A DNA stretch of 64,000 nucleotides from Gracilaria domingensis (taxonomy: Eukaryota; Rhodophyta; Florideophyceae; Gracilariales; Gracilariaceae). The notes beneath the pieces were generated by a model, which ran no database searches, was not told where the DNA came from, and saw nothing but the letters and a program-made list of their open reading frames with translations. Where the stretch lies: NCBI GenBank assembly GCA_022539475.1, contig VCMS01000003.1:22983-86982 (forward strand). The letters are read 5' to 3'. A program made the position numbers and the translations under genes. This document shows positions 44,271 through 55,019 of the stretch, in pieces; the stretch's first letter is position 1; the number at the start of each line of letters is the position of its first letter.

Positions 44271-44582
44271 GAGCCGAAGGAACTGCATTAGAACTCCAAC
44301 AGTGTTTGTCTCACGAGGTTTACTTCTCGGGTAGATGTGATTTATTTGCAGACCGGGTCTCGCTTCCTTACCACACTCATCGTTGTTGGAGTGCAAGAAC
44401 GCAAAACTCAGATGACTGTGTGGGGAGCCAAATTCTACATGTAACAGACAATCTCATGATTCGAAACATGAGTCTATGCTGGTTTGAGCGACCTCAAGAG
44501 CGGCCGAAGCCTATCCATTTGGAAATGAAGTTATCACCATAATTCACAGAACTTCTCGGCCTTTAAAGAAAGAGAACCGACC

Positions 44583-44755
44583 CGGGATGTCGTTAAACTC
44601 GCCCCAGTGATTGGCGCACCGATCGCTGCCACGGACTCGGGAAGTCGTTAAACTCGCATAGGTGATCGGCGCACCGACCGCCTCCCCGGACTAAGGATGT
44701 CGCTAAACTCGACCAGGCGATCGGTCAACTCGCCGATCGCCCTCACGGACCTGGG
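44583..44755. repeat. Three-copy imperfect tandem repeat, about 55-60 bp
   Basis: Three successive units each begin GTCGTTAAACTCG or GTCGCTAAACTCG, continue with TGATCGGCGCACCGA-like sequence, and end CGGACT or CGGACC. Copies 1 and 2 are closest and copy 3 carries extra bases. No coding or RNA function is recognised. Confidence 0.7.
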
Positions 44756-46241
44756 TGGTACGTCGTCAAAAGACCCCCGACTAGCTGCACGCAAACAGCA
44801 GGCCACGAGCCGACCATCGGAGAACGATCTTGCCGTTGTTTTCCCTGGCTTTCCCCCCTCATGGAGTGAATACTCCAACGGAGGCAACCATGTGGGGGTT
44901 TTCTCCAGGGTTTTTCTCGGAGATTCTGTTACGCACCTGCCCAGGGTCGAAGAACGATGTGAAGCGACTGGCTGTTCTTTCATCTGGTTTCGCCAATGAA
45001 ATGAGAACTGAGTGAAGGAATGCCGACATAACCTCTTGTAAGGCAAAGAGAGGCACGTGCTGATCGCCTTGTCGTGGTGTGCCCCTTAGCCGACGAGCTC
45101 AGAGAGGATGACTGAAGTGGATAAGAGATAAAGCAAAAGATGAAACGGCGATAATCGACGGTGACGAAATGATCTGGCAGACGAGACAACCTTAGAGGTC
45201 TAACTCTTTTCCGGGAGACTAATGTAGTCATGAAGTGAGCGTAACACGGTTGTTAGTTTGCAGCCAGTGACTAGACTTTCCTGGAGACGTATTATAGGTT
45301 GCTGGAAGCTTGCTTATTTCTCATTATAGCCCCTCGCGGTACGAGTAATTAATGTAACGCGCTCATAATAAAGAAGAAGAAGAAAGAAAGAGAACCTCCT
45401 CTGAGGCTCTACTGCAGTATAGGAATAAGAAACTACTGTCCACAAAAAAGAAGAGGAAGAAGCTATCACGGCCGTCATCATGTTCAAAAAAGCCTTGGAT
45501 CCTACGGCGAGAGAAAAACTAGTTGGCAAGCGTCTTACTCACGGAAGAGAATTCGAGGCCCACGCAAAGAAGAGAACTGACGGACAAACTGAGAGCTCAA
45601 CAGCAACAACTACAATATTCTTGGCCTTTTTGATGAAAGAAAGTTTCCCTTGCAGCTTTAATGTAGCAATTGTCTACATAAAGAAGGACTGCAAAAACAA
45701 CCAAATGCATTCGTTGTGCATTGTGCAGAGTAGATATCGTTGTACTCGGCCCAAAAGAACGGCATTCTTTACATATTTCCATCGTCTGCGTATCTCGGGC
45801 CCTTCTTCTTCCTCTTCTTCGTCGACTTTTTCTTCTATATGGTCAGCTACCCTCAATTACCAAACGGCAGAAAGGCTGTTTTTTCCAGCTATAGGCATCC
45901 TTTACTCCTACACAAGACCTTGGACCCCAAAATGGACGTTGTGGGTATACGTTGGCTGGCCCTTGTAGTCGGGACTCGCGACAAGGAAATTCACATTTTC
46001 TTTTTCATACCCGCGTACCACATAACTTGAGTTCAGATGTTTCTATACTTCCCTTTGACCACCTTATCTCTTAAATCCTCTTTCGTAGTTATTCCAACAC
46101 TAAATATCGACTCCGTCTTTTACTTATCTGGTGAGGAAGCGCCTCTTCCGGCAGAAACGCTCTAAGCCGAGCTCTGTTTGTGTTACATGTGTTTATAAAC
46201 GAGAAAGAGAGACTCCCGTCTTCCACAGAGTTGTTTGCAAC

Positions 46242-48231
46242 ATGATGGTTCACGCATTCTTCCTTCTTTCAATCTCGTTGTATTCATACACACTGGCATC
46301 GGAAAATGCTATGAAAGAGGAGACCAATATCTGCCAGGACGTAACCAAGTTTAGTGAAACACAACATCTAAGTTGCTGTTACATGGTCGAAAAGCCTGTA
46401 AGCTACAACGCTACTCCGGTAAGTATTTCATCTCTTCCGGCTTGCATATCTTACCGGACAACATCAATAGCTCCGGTAGCATACTTCGCTCAAAATTCGT
46501 GCACTTGTACTAACATACACCGCAGGAGGTTAAGAGCACAAGTGACATCAAAGGCGTGATCGCAGAATACCTCCCTCTACTTCAAAAATGTTCTAACTGG
46601 ATCTGTAGCGATCTCAAGCCCTACAAAGGCACTGGTACCGACTTCAACGGATTCATCGATGAAATGGATCTCTGTGCCAAGCATTCAAACTGTACATGTG
46701 ATATTGGGATTGGCGGATGGTTTCAAACGCCTTATCGATACTCCAGGGTCCAATTCATTCCCCCATATGGTTATGACCGATACCGGGTGTATACACACAT
46801 TGATAATACTAGCTACAACGCAGACTTCTTCTTCTTCATAAGCTTCGGTCCTAATGTGTGGCTGACCATTTTGGGGATAATGTTCTTATTCACCCTTTCG
46901 AAAATGGCGGACTGGCAATATGCCCTCCCAGAAACGAAGAAACCAGAGGAGCATTCTTGGGACTTCCGAAACGGCAAGTGCGGATGGCGCATATTTGATT
47001 TGCACCATGCCAAGAGAGCATTCCAAAGCACAAGTTAAGTCTCTCTTCGTCTTTTCCCCTTTCTGCTGATGTATAGCATACTAACATTCGTTGCGCTTTG
47101 CTTCTCACACACCAAAGTGAACAGAATGCTGCTGCAATCAGATGACGAGCTAGTAACAGACAAAAACAAAAACAACTACAATCGGAAATCAGCCTTTCAG
47201 GCAGTTCTCAATATCGTTCTTTCTGTTTTTGCCTTGTTCATCATTCTAACGTATGAGGCTAGCATGACGTATGTAACCACGGGATACCCTTTCGTTTCGC
47301 TTAAAGGATACTAACACTGACGGGGCACCTACTCGGTTGTCTCCATTCTCTTTTCTAGGTCATCCATTTTGGGCGATAACATCACGTCCGATTATCAATC
47401 TGTGGAAAGCTTCACTGCTTGCGACATCATGCCATCTGACGTGTGCTTTGTTCAAAATGAGGCATTCGAAACCATCTGGGCAACATATATCAAACCAAGG
47501 TAAGTTCATTTTCTCGAAGGTTAAGTAAGAAGGGCTACAAAGAAGAACCCTCGTCAAGGTCGTCATGGATTGTCTCGTAACGGGTGCAATTCAAGTGCTT
47601 GAACAACGTACTGACTCAAGTCTTTTCTGTCAGACAATTGACTAACCCTAGATGTCACACAATGGACAGGGATGAAGAGGATCTTAAAGCATCTACACTT
47701 ATCAATGAAACTATGGTTGATTCTTACGAAGAGCTGTTCGCTGAAATAAGAAGCCGTCGCTGTGCGTATGGAGTTGCATTTGAGGCAGGTGGAGAAGCAA
47801 CCATAAAGGATGAGAACTTTTGCAAAAGCATTGTATCCCAGGGCCTGCCGATTTTCGAAAATGGGCTGTCCATGCTTCTTCCCAGATGTTCAGAGTATAC
47901 AGGGACGATCAGTAATGCTACCCTTCAACTGAAAGCCAAAAGAGAGAGGCAGTATATGGCAGCCTACATGGATAGGAATCCTACGTGTAGATCTATTGGC
48001 AGTAGACTTACGTTCGAAGACCTGAGAGGATTCTTCATTGTTTCCTTTACTGCAACTTTCATTTTACTCCTGATCGTCTTCTTCGCACCGCCGAAGGCAA
48101 CTCAGATAATGAAAAGGGACAAATCACATGCTCATGCACTGGTACAAAAAGCAAGCATCTGCGGCAAAGAAAAGGACGATATCTCAACTGACCTATCTAC
48201 TGCAGGTGACAGTGCTGAGCAACTGCTCTAG
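46242..48231 (+). CDS. Ionotropic glutamate receptor-like protein, copy A (five exons)
   Basis: Exons 46242-46418, 46526-47033, 47118-47268, 47359-47499 and 47634-48231 join in one frame to 524 residues; each intron has GT-AG ends and most a CTAAC branch site. Residues 1-18 are a signal peptide. The S1 lobe contains DIGIGGWFQTPYRYSRVQF and IPPYGYD (118-143), matching the iGluR pattern in which Arg (here Arg130) binds the ligand carboxylate ahead of F.xPF. M1 is residues 166-188, M3 257-279 ends in LTYEASMTSS (plant GLR and IR pattern SYTASLTS), and M4 is 457-476, preceded by an S2 lobe with paired cysteines. The roughly 400-residue amino-terminal domain of animal and plant receptors is absent. 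No clear pore loop is visible between M1 and M3. Family members are ligand-gated cation channels. Copy B lies 1 kb downstream. Confidence 0.78.
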
Positions 48232-49256
48232 AGTGTTGTTATAACTTACGTGTAGGGCTAAAAGTCGTTCCACCCTAACCGATTGGGAGAGATTAAGTCG
48301 CTTTGGTGCCGAGATGAGTATAGAGGTGAGGGATCCCCCGAGAAAAGCCTGCACGCCTGCCTGGAGCACATGCGTTCCGCCCGCCAAGGTGTACCGACCT
48401 ACGATGCATTGAAATTTGTGCGTAGCGAAATGGATCTGCGTTCGAATGTGGTACGGAAAACTTGCCTTCCTGTCGTAGATGAGCAGCTCATTTGACTTTC
48501 CCGTAGAGTCCTACGGAGTCCAGATGAAAGCTCATGTAGTTCAGAAGAAATAAATCTAGAATACACCTAATAAAGCAGAAGAAGAAGAACTTAAACAGTT
48601 GTGCAATTTGGACCATATTAAAGAGAAACCAACCGTATGCTTCGTTTCTACTGCGGCATTCTCTATTCAAGTATCGTAACTCTTATGAGTATACCATGTA
48701 ACATCCAGTCTTTTCGAGCTCGCTACTGTATAACTTACATATTATTACGTGCTCAGCATTTGGCGCCAGGCCTGTATAAAAATACATTCGCATCTCTATA
48801 GGAATTCTGGAAGATTTGAAGAGGTCATATTGAATGAAAACAGAGTGCACTCCTCCCTTCCTGCAAGGCGCAACAACTAGTTCTACTCGTATAGATGGCA
48901 CAACTATGTTTAGTACAACAGTCACAAGATTTGTCATATGTGCCCGGCCCATTCTCTCTCTCTGTTTATGGGTGTAGCAGCCTAATTCCGGCGTGCTACA
49001 GAACGTTTCTGTTGAAATAAGCATTCTTTAACTAGGAAGGCCCCGGCCCATTCTATAAATCACCATTAAAGGGCACCGAATTCACTCAAAAACCATGAAA
49101 CAAGAGAGCATAGGAACGCCGTCGATTGTGGACTCCAAACGTGCCATCATCTCTACAGCAAAGCACTGTTTAAGCGTTAGAGCTATCATGTGAAATCTCT
49201 CTATCATGCCACATTAGACTACCATCCTGACGTGAAGTTAAAGTCAGAATCCTCAT
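48232..49256. other. Spacer between the two receptor-like genes
   Basis: About 1 kb, AT rich, with no supported gene. A short plus-strand frame (48283-48495) has no motif. The last 200 bases should hold the promoter of copy B. No copy of coding sequence from either neighbour was noticed, so there is no third, decayed receptor copy between them. Confidence 0.4.
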
Positions 49257-50964
49257 ATGCTTCCTCTGCTCTTCATTTTGCTGTGTTCTTCATTCTCGAT
49301 CATCAATGGAAACAATCTGGAAAATGCTTTAGCAAGCCTCCCTAGTCTGCACTGCTGTTATATGATTGAGGAGCCTGTGAGCTTTGTTTCCACGAACGTA
49401 AGTGAACAGTTGTGCAAAGATAGCAACTACGTTCCATCACGCTCTTCGTTTGCCAAATTTCTAACACCCAATGTGCTTTACATTCAGTATGTGTACATTG
49501 ACGGCATTATCTCTGGATATCTCGAAAAGCATCAGGCTTTTCTCAACTGGAGCTGTTCACAACCTCTTCATCCTTGCACTGGTGGTGGTGGTGACTTTAC
49601 GGGGGTTGTAGCAGAATTTGAAAAATGCTCAAAAAATGGAAATTGTACATTCGATATTGGAATCGGTGGCTGGTTTGAAATTTCTAGTCGATATGGAAAA
49701 GCTCACTTTCTTCCTCCTTTTGCATATGATAATCATCGTGTCTACACTCATATGAACAGCACTCAGGAAGCTTTTAAACTCGACTTGTTCTTCATTGAGG
49801 CCTTCGACCACAGAATATGGATTTGTATTTTAGGGCTTTGTATTGCATTCACGGTTTTGAAGTTGTGTGATTTGCATTTTGAGTATCCCCCAGAAGTAAC
49901 TGGAAGTCAAACATGTAATCGTGCCATGCGCATTCTTAGAGCTCTACAGAGCACTGGTAAGTTTTTCTCCAGTATAATTTTTTTTTTTTCGTCCCTGTCA
50001 CTGACATTTATGTGTTACTTGAATTAAGTTACCAAAATGCTGGTTCTCGCGGATGAAAACCTGATAAGGTACAAACACACCACTCGACAGTGGATTATTA
50101 ACACGGTGCTGGGTTTTTGCTTTTTGGTACTAGTGTTGTTGTATGAAGCCAGCATGACGTAAGTATCAAAACGTGCATGGTTTTCCTTCCATGAGAGAAT
50201 GAGACATACATCACTGACATAGACTTCATTTCGTTCTTGTCCGAAAAGAGCTACGTTGTTACAAGAAGAACCGACATCTTTGTTTTCATCTGTATCGGAC
50301 TTTAAGACTTGCAAAATTAAGCCTTCTGAAGTGTGTTTTAGGAAGGATGTGGCTTTCGGTGATCTCTGGGACACCTCAATTTCATCAAAGTAAGTGTTTC
50401 TGGCGGGCAAGGAAAGGAACCAAAATCGGTAACATTGACTAACTTTGCTATTCTTGAAGCCATGAGAAGATTTCGGCTTGTGTCAAAAACTCGACAGTTC
50501 TCAAACCGCGGCGGGCTTCCTCTTATGAGGAACTTTTCGAATCGATGCTGAATGGGTCTTGCAAATACGCTGTGATGCTGGAGTCGGTGGCAGAGGCAGC
50601 TATTCGAAAGAGATACTGTAGGAGGATATTAGCACAGGGTGATCCGATTTTCACAAGCGGTTTATCTATGATTGTTCCGAATGTTGCGAGATTCAAAGAT
50701 GTCGACGTGAATCAAATCATGGCTGAAGGAACTCTTGAGCTGTTGATGGACAAGAGAAAGTCTCATTCAGAGGAGTATTTCGATTCGTTGCCGTCGTGTG
50801 AGATCTCGACGGTTCGACTTAAATTGGCAAAGCTGAGCTTGTTCTTCATAATTTTTGGAAGCCTAGCAGTCGTTTTTCTACTGGTTATAGTGCTGCTACG
50901 GGTGTTGCGAAAGTGCTGCAAGAGTGATTCGAAATCGGACGGGGAAGGCAATGGTGGTGAGTGA
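49257..50964 (+). CDS. Ionotropic glutamate receptor-like protein, copy B (five exons)
   Basis: Exons 49257-49397, 49488-49956, 50029-50158, 50249-50389 and 50460-50964 join in frame to 461 residues. Intron phases (0, 1, 2, 2) and the 141-base fourth exon match copy A exactly. Residues 1-18 are a signal peptide (MLPLLFILLCSSFSIING). The S1 lobe has FDIGIGGWFEISSRYGKAHF and LPPFAYD with the ligand-type Arg115. M1 is residues 156-173. M3 is 225-247 and ends LLYEASMTAT. The S2 lobe contains KTCKIKPSEVCF and SYEELFESMLNGSCKYAV. M4 is 420-443, followed by a short basic and acidic cytoplasmic tail. As in copy A, the large amino-terminal domain and a typical pore loop are missing. Intron 1 is 90 bases, divisible by three and without a stop, so retained-intron transcripts would stay in frame. 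Confidence 0.78.
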
Positions 50965-51843
50965 GGTGGGGCCGATAGACATCATGCCCACATCATGGTG
51001 TGGCACATGCCGAAATTGGCGAAGGTATGAGAGAATAATGGAGATATTTTACGGTAGAATTTTGATTAGTTCTCTCCAGCAAAGTTGCACGACAGTCTGT
51101 TCACCAACGGTATGCTGTAGACTTGAGTATGTTCTCTCGGATTTTAAGAGATTCGAAACGCACTAAACGCGTGCTATTCCATTGTTCGCCCGTCGCAGCT
51201 CTCTTATTCCGCATTGTTAGCAGGCGGTCAAAGCGAGCTTTCACGCTAGATGCATGTAGGAAAAGTGAACATGAGTGTAAGGGGCAATGCCACACTCCAT
51301 TTATGCTTTGCGAGAGTGTGCTGGGAAAGCAGCTACGTGTACGTGTTTTGCTAACGCCATGGCGATCTACGTTGGTACGCTGGCGAGTATCGAGGCGCCA
51401 ATACTGGGAACGATCACGATCTAAAGTGGCGCACGACTGCTGTGGCGTGGTGAACGCGTAGAAAAGGGTGTTCGCCGCTAGCATTTAAACTGCGACAGTT
51501 GATCATGCACGAGAGAGGAGCGCGATGATCGCGATGATCGCGGCAGCGTTACGTAGCGTAGCACCTGCAGCTGTACGGTGGTAGGCGGTATAGATGTGTG
51601 GCTGTACCAAACACGGAAAGATACAGGCGGACGTCACTAACTAGAGGCTGCGTTGGTCTTTCTCATGGCCGGCACATACGATATGCAGCGCGCGCAATAT
51701 GTGATCAAGGTCAGGCGCGCCGCGTCTCGAAGCGTCCGACGGCGTCGCCAGACTGGCAGCAAGTGGAGGTAGAAATGCTTTTTGTTGGGCGTGGCTCTCG
51801 AGACCAGCGTAAGCTAAACAGCGCGCGGGACATGAAGCGGTGG
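50965..51843. other. Intergenic, no supported gene
   Basis: About 880 bases between convergent genes. Base composition changes here from AT-richer to GC-rich. A short GCGATGATC repeat occurs at 51520-51540. Overlapping open frames on both strands (51101-51484) show no motif. Confidence 0.4.
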
Positions 51844-52344
51844 TCAGGCCCGTCGCACGGAGAAGTGGCTGTACGAAGGGTGGGCAATGGCTTGCATGGG
51901 CTGCACGTCGGTGACGGCGGTGACGGCCGCCATGGGCGGCCCCTCGCGGCACCACTCGCGAAGGCGCTGCAGCTGCGGCTGCGTGCCCTGCGCGCACAGC
52001 TGCACGCTGCCGTCAGTGTTGTTCATGACATAGCCAACCAGCCCGAGCTGTTGCGCGACGCTGCAGGCGGTTGCTCTGCGCGAGGCGACGCGGCGCGCGC
52101 AGTGATGGAAGGCGCGGCGGGGGCGGGTCAGTGTGAGCGGCCACAAAAGACGTTGCGCGCGCGCGGCCGTTTGCAGCGTGCAAGCTGTTTACACGCACGG
52201 CGCTTACCGATAGAACACGCCCTGAACCCTACCCGTGACTCTCAGCGACAGCGCGTAGAGCTGCGCCGCGGGCGGCGGCGGCGGCGGCGGGTGCGGCGGG
52301 TGCGGCGGGTGCGGCGGGTGCGGCGGGTGCGGCGGCGACGCCAT
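51844..52344 (-). CDS. Acylphosphatase, two exons
   Basis: Minus-strand exons 52344-52208 and 52075-51844, with a 132-base intron (GTAAGC donor, GCAG acceptor), join to 122 residues. The enzyme hydrolyses acyl phosphates such as carbamoyl- or 1,3-bisphosphoglycerate-type carboxyl phosphates in the cytosol. The signature VTGRVQGVFYR carries the phosphate-binding Arg46. GLVGYVMNNTDGSVQ carries the catalytic Asn64. The WCREGPPMAAV block closes the fold. The core is of normal length (about 95 residues). In front lies an unusual 25-residue extension made of PHP and PPP repeats, encoded by a 9-bp tandem repeat. The intron splits the codon of the catalytic Arg. Confidence 0.88.
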
Positions 52345-53026
52345 CGGCGGGCGCGGTGGGCGCGCGCGCGCGGAGACGGAGACGCGCGCGACAAGATTGC
52401 GCGCGCGCGGCCGGCGCGGAATGAAGCCGACGCGTCGCGGCGCGGAACGCGCCGGCGGCGCCGCGCGCGGGCGGCGCGCAGTTTGGCGCAAGCAAGCGCG
52501 GCGCGAGTTAGGGCGCGTCGCGCGCGCGCGCGCGCGCACATGTGCGGCCGCGCGGCGGCCGCAATTCCCTGACGGCTCGTTGCGGCGCGCGGCGCGCGGC
52601 GCGCCCGCCCGCGGTGGACCGCGCACGTGCGGTGGAAGCGCGGCGCGCGCGCTGTGTGGGCCGCGCGCGCGGCGTATGAGCGCGCGGCGCACGCGCGGCG
52701 TGCGGCGCGCGGCGACGCGCGCGCGCGCGGCGCGCGCCGCGAAAACGTGTGCGCGCAGCGGCGGCGCGGCGGCGCGCGCGCTTACCGCCTTCGTCCAACG
52801 TCTATCACTTTTGCGCGCAAATCCGCCGCGACCGCCACACTGTATCAACCACCCGCCCCCACCTCCGTGGCGTTTGCTTCGGCTCTGCGCGTCCCCCCTC
52901 TCTCCGCCTTCCCTTCCCCCTGACGCCCGCTTCCTTCCCCCCTTTGCTCCCCCCCACCCCCCTTTCCCCGCCTCCCCCCCCCCCGCCCGCCGGCCTCCCT
53001 CCAGTGCGCGGCTGCGCGCGGTTGTC
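52345..53026. promoter_or_regulatory. CpG-extreme divergent promoter region
   Basis: 682 bases between the acylphosphatase start and the downstream hypothetical gene are almost entirely GCGC-type dinucleotides up to about 52790. They turn pyrimidine rich (CCCCC runs) just before the plus-strand start. Long open frames on all strands here are by-products of composition. No discrete motif stands out. Confidence 0.45.
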
Positions 53027-53266
53027 ATGGCCACCCCGCCGCTGCACCCGTCGCCAAAGGGCGTCGGCTTCTCCGATCACCTCGTAGTACTAGGTTCCCC
53101 CTCTCCCTCTCCCCCCGCCGCGTCCGCGCCGCCCACGCTCCCCAAGGCGCGCGTCTTCGTCAAGCGCGCGCAGCTAGCAAACCGCGCGCCGCCAAACGAC
53201 GCGGCGCGCCTGCCGCCGGCCGTACCTCCTCCCGCGCGCGCCAGCGCGCCGGCGTCGTCGCCGCCT

Positions 53267-53326
<60 letters not shown>

Positions 53327-54383
53327 TTACGGCCCGCCACGGAGACGCGCATCCCGCCCGATGAGGTGGTGCTGCGGCCGCCGGATCGCCGCCGCGCCCG
53401 CTTCTTCGCCGACGCCGCGCCGCCCGCGGCCGCGCCGCCGCTCGCGGGCGAGCCGGGCGGCTCGCCCACTGCTAGTAGCGTCACTCGTGACGCCGAGCAG
53501 TCTTCCGACTCGGACAGTGAGAACGGCACGCTGCAGTCCACGCGCATTTCGAGCGTGCATGTGTTGGACCTGGACGATCAGCAATTGGCACGATGCACGC
53601 GCCTCAACACCAAGCTCAACTCGCTGCCGTCCGGCGGCGCCTTCTCGTTCATGAACTCGTCGGAGGACGTGCCGACCAGCTCCACGTCGTCGTCGTCGTC
53701 GTCGTCGTGCTCGTCGAGCTCGTCGAGCTCGTCGAGCTCCTCCAGCTCGCACGATTTTCGCGAGTCGCGAAAGCTCATCCGCGTGGACGGCAGCGCAAAG
53801 CTGTCCACCGCGTCCGGCGTGCTGGACAGCAGCTCGGACGAGGAGCACGACGACGCGCACGAGTTCAGCATCGACGGCGCCGAGTCGGTGGACGAGGAGG
53901 AGGCGGTCAACGTGCGCTCGTTCGGGCGGACGCTGGCGCAGGCGTCGCTCAACGCGCAGTCGCCCGACGTGGTCACCGAGCTGAACTCGTCGCTGGCGCC
54001 CATCGCAGTGGGCGGCGCCGGCGGCGGCGGCGCCACGCCCGACCGCGCGCGGCGCAAGCCGTCGGGGCCGAACGCAAAGGCGTTTACCATGCCTGTGAGC
54101 AGACCGAGCAGCTGCAACGCTCTACAAGAACACATTCTCAACGGCTGTGATGGACGGCGCGACGGCGCGAGGCGGCGCTCGCGGCTGCGTGTGACGTTTT
54201 TCCGCCGCGGGTCTGCACGCAGCGCGTCGCGCGAAGCTGCATCTACGGACGGCAAGTGCGCGGACGACGAGGACGTGATCGAGCAGCGCATGGGCTCGTT
54301 CTCGTCCATCTCGTGCTTCTCGGCGCGGCGGTCGAACACGCGGCTGCGCGCCATGCGCTCGGAGCGCGGCGACGCGCGCGGCA

Positions 54384-54421
<38 letters not shown>

Positions 54422-54721
54422 AGTGGCGGCGGCGGGGACGCGCGCGGCGATGCGGGGCAGGCGCAGGTGGTGGCGGCGCCGCAGTTCGAGGCGCGGCGCA
54501 TGGTGAAGAACATCTCGCTGCAGCGCGACGACTTCATCGACTTCACGACGAACGGGCGCGGCGGCGGCACGCGGCGCGGCGCGTGGCTGGCGCGGCTGGT
54601 GGGCGGCGCGGAGGACGCGTCGGTGTCGGAGAGCGACGGCGGCGAGTGGCGCGGCGGCGGCGGCAGCGTGAAGCGGCTGTGGCGCGCACTGGCGCGCAGG
54701 CCGCGCGCGTCTGCGCAGTAA
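53027..54721 (+). CDS. Hypothetical low-complexity Pro/Ser/Gly-rich protein
   Basis: 564 residues from ATG 53027 (MATPPLHPSPKGVGF). It contains an uninterrupted run of about 22 prolines (residues 76-97), acidic Ser/Asp stretches, a run of about 25 residues that is nearly all Ser (residues 222-246), and two Gly runs near residues 452-468. Between the runs are short conserved-looking segments such as RISSVHVLDLDDQQLARCTR, VNVRSFGRTLAQASLN and ARRMVKNISLQRDDFIDFTT. No enzyme domain is recognised. Such proteins are usually disordered regulators or scaffolds. Third positions are almost all G or C. It is divergent from acylphosphatase. Confidence 0.6.
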
Positions 54722-55019
54722 AAGCGGCGCACGGCGCGCCGCGTCCAAAAATAGAGCGCGTGCTCCCGCGCGCCGTTTTTTATTGCGCGCGCGCCACGCA
54801 TGGCGCGCGGTCCAATTGAAGCATGTGCTGGCGCTGGCGCGTGATCGCTCCACGCCCGCCTTACACTTCGCGCCGCCACACACGCCCTTCCCTCCGCACC
54901 CCCCCCCCCCCCCCCCTTCGCCGTCCCATTCCGTTCGTCCCCTCACCCCCTCACCCCCCTCCCCCCCCCCCCGTCCCGCTCCCCCTCCGCTCCAGCACCA
55001 CCGTCCCCCCTCCCCCGCC
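54722..55019. repeat. Short intergenic stretch with C-runs
   Basis: The 298 bases before the next start contain C-runs of about 15-18 at 54899-54916 and 54959-54972 in a pyrimidine-rich leader. The pyrimidine-rich leader resembles those before 39418 and 53027, and may be a shared promoter or leader feature of host genes in this region. Confidence 0.5.

Larger units (their letters stand above)
42986..46241. other. AT-richer intergenic island with weak open frames
   Basis: About 3.3 kb separates the kinase-Sel1 gene from the first receptor-like gene. Apart from the small frame at 43235-43549, an inverted repeat at 44241 and a short tandem array at 44583, nothing is supported. Frames at 43881-44396 (minus), 44648-45046 (minus) and 45480-45968 (plus) have no motif or domain. 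Confidence 0.4.

Noticed and set aside
45480-45968. 162-codon frame before receptor copy A, considered as another receptor fragment
   Set aside because: No S1, M3 or S2 motif of the receptor genes is present, and competing frames are equally long.
52260-52340. Regular 9-bp repeats considered as a CRISPR-like array
   Set aside because: The units are contiguous without spacers and encode a Pro/His repeat in a eukaryotic gene.
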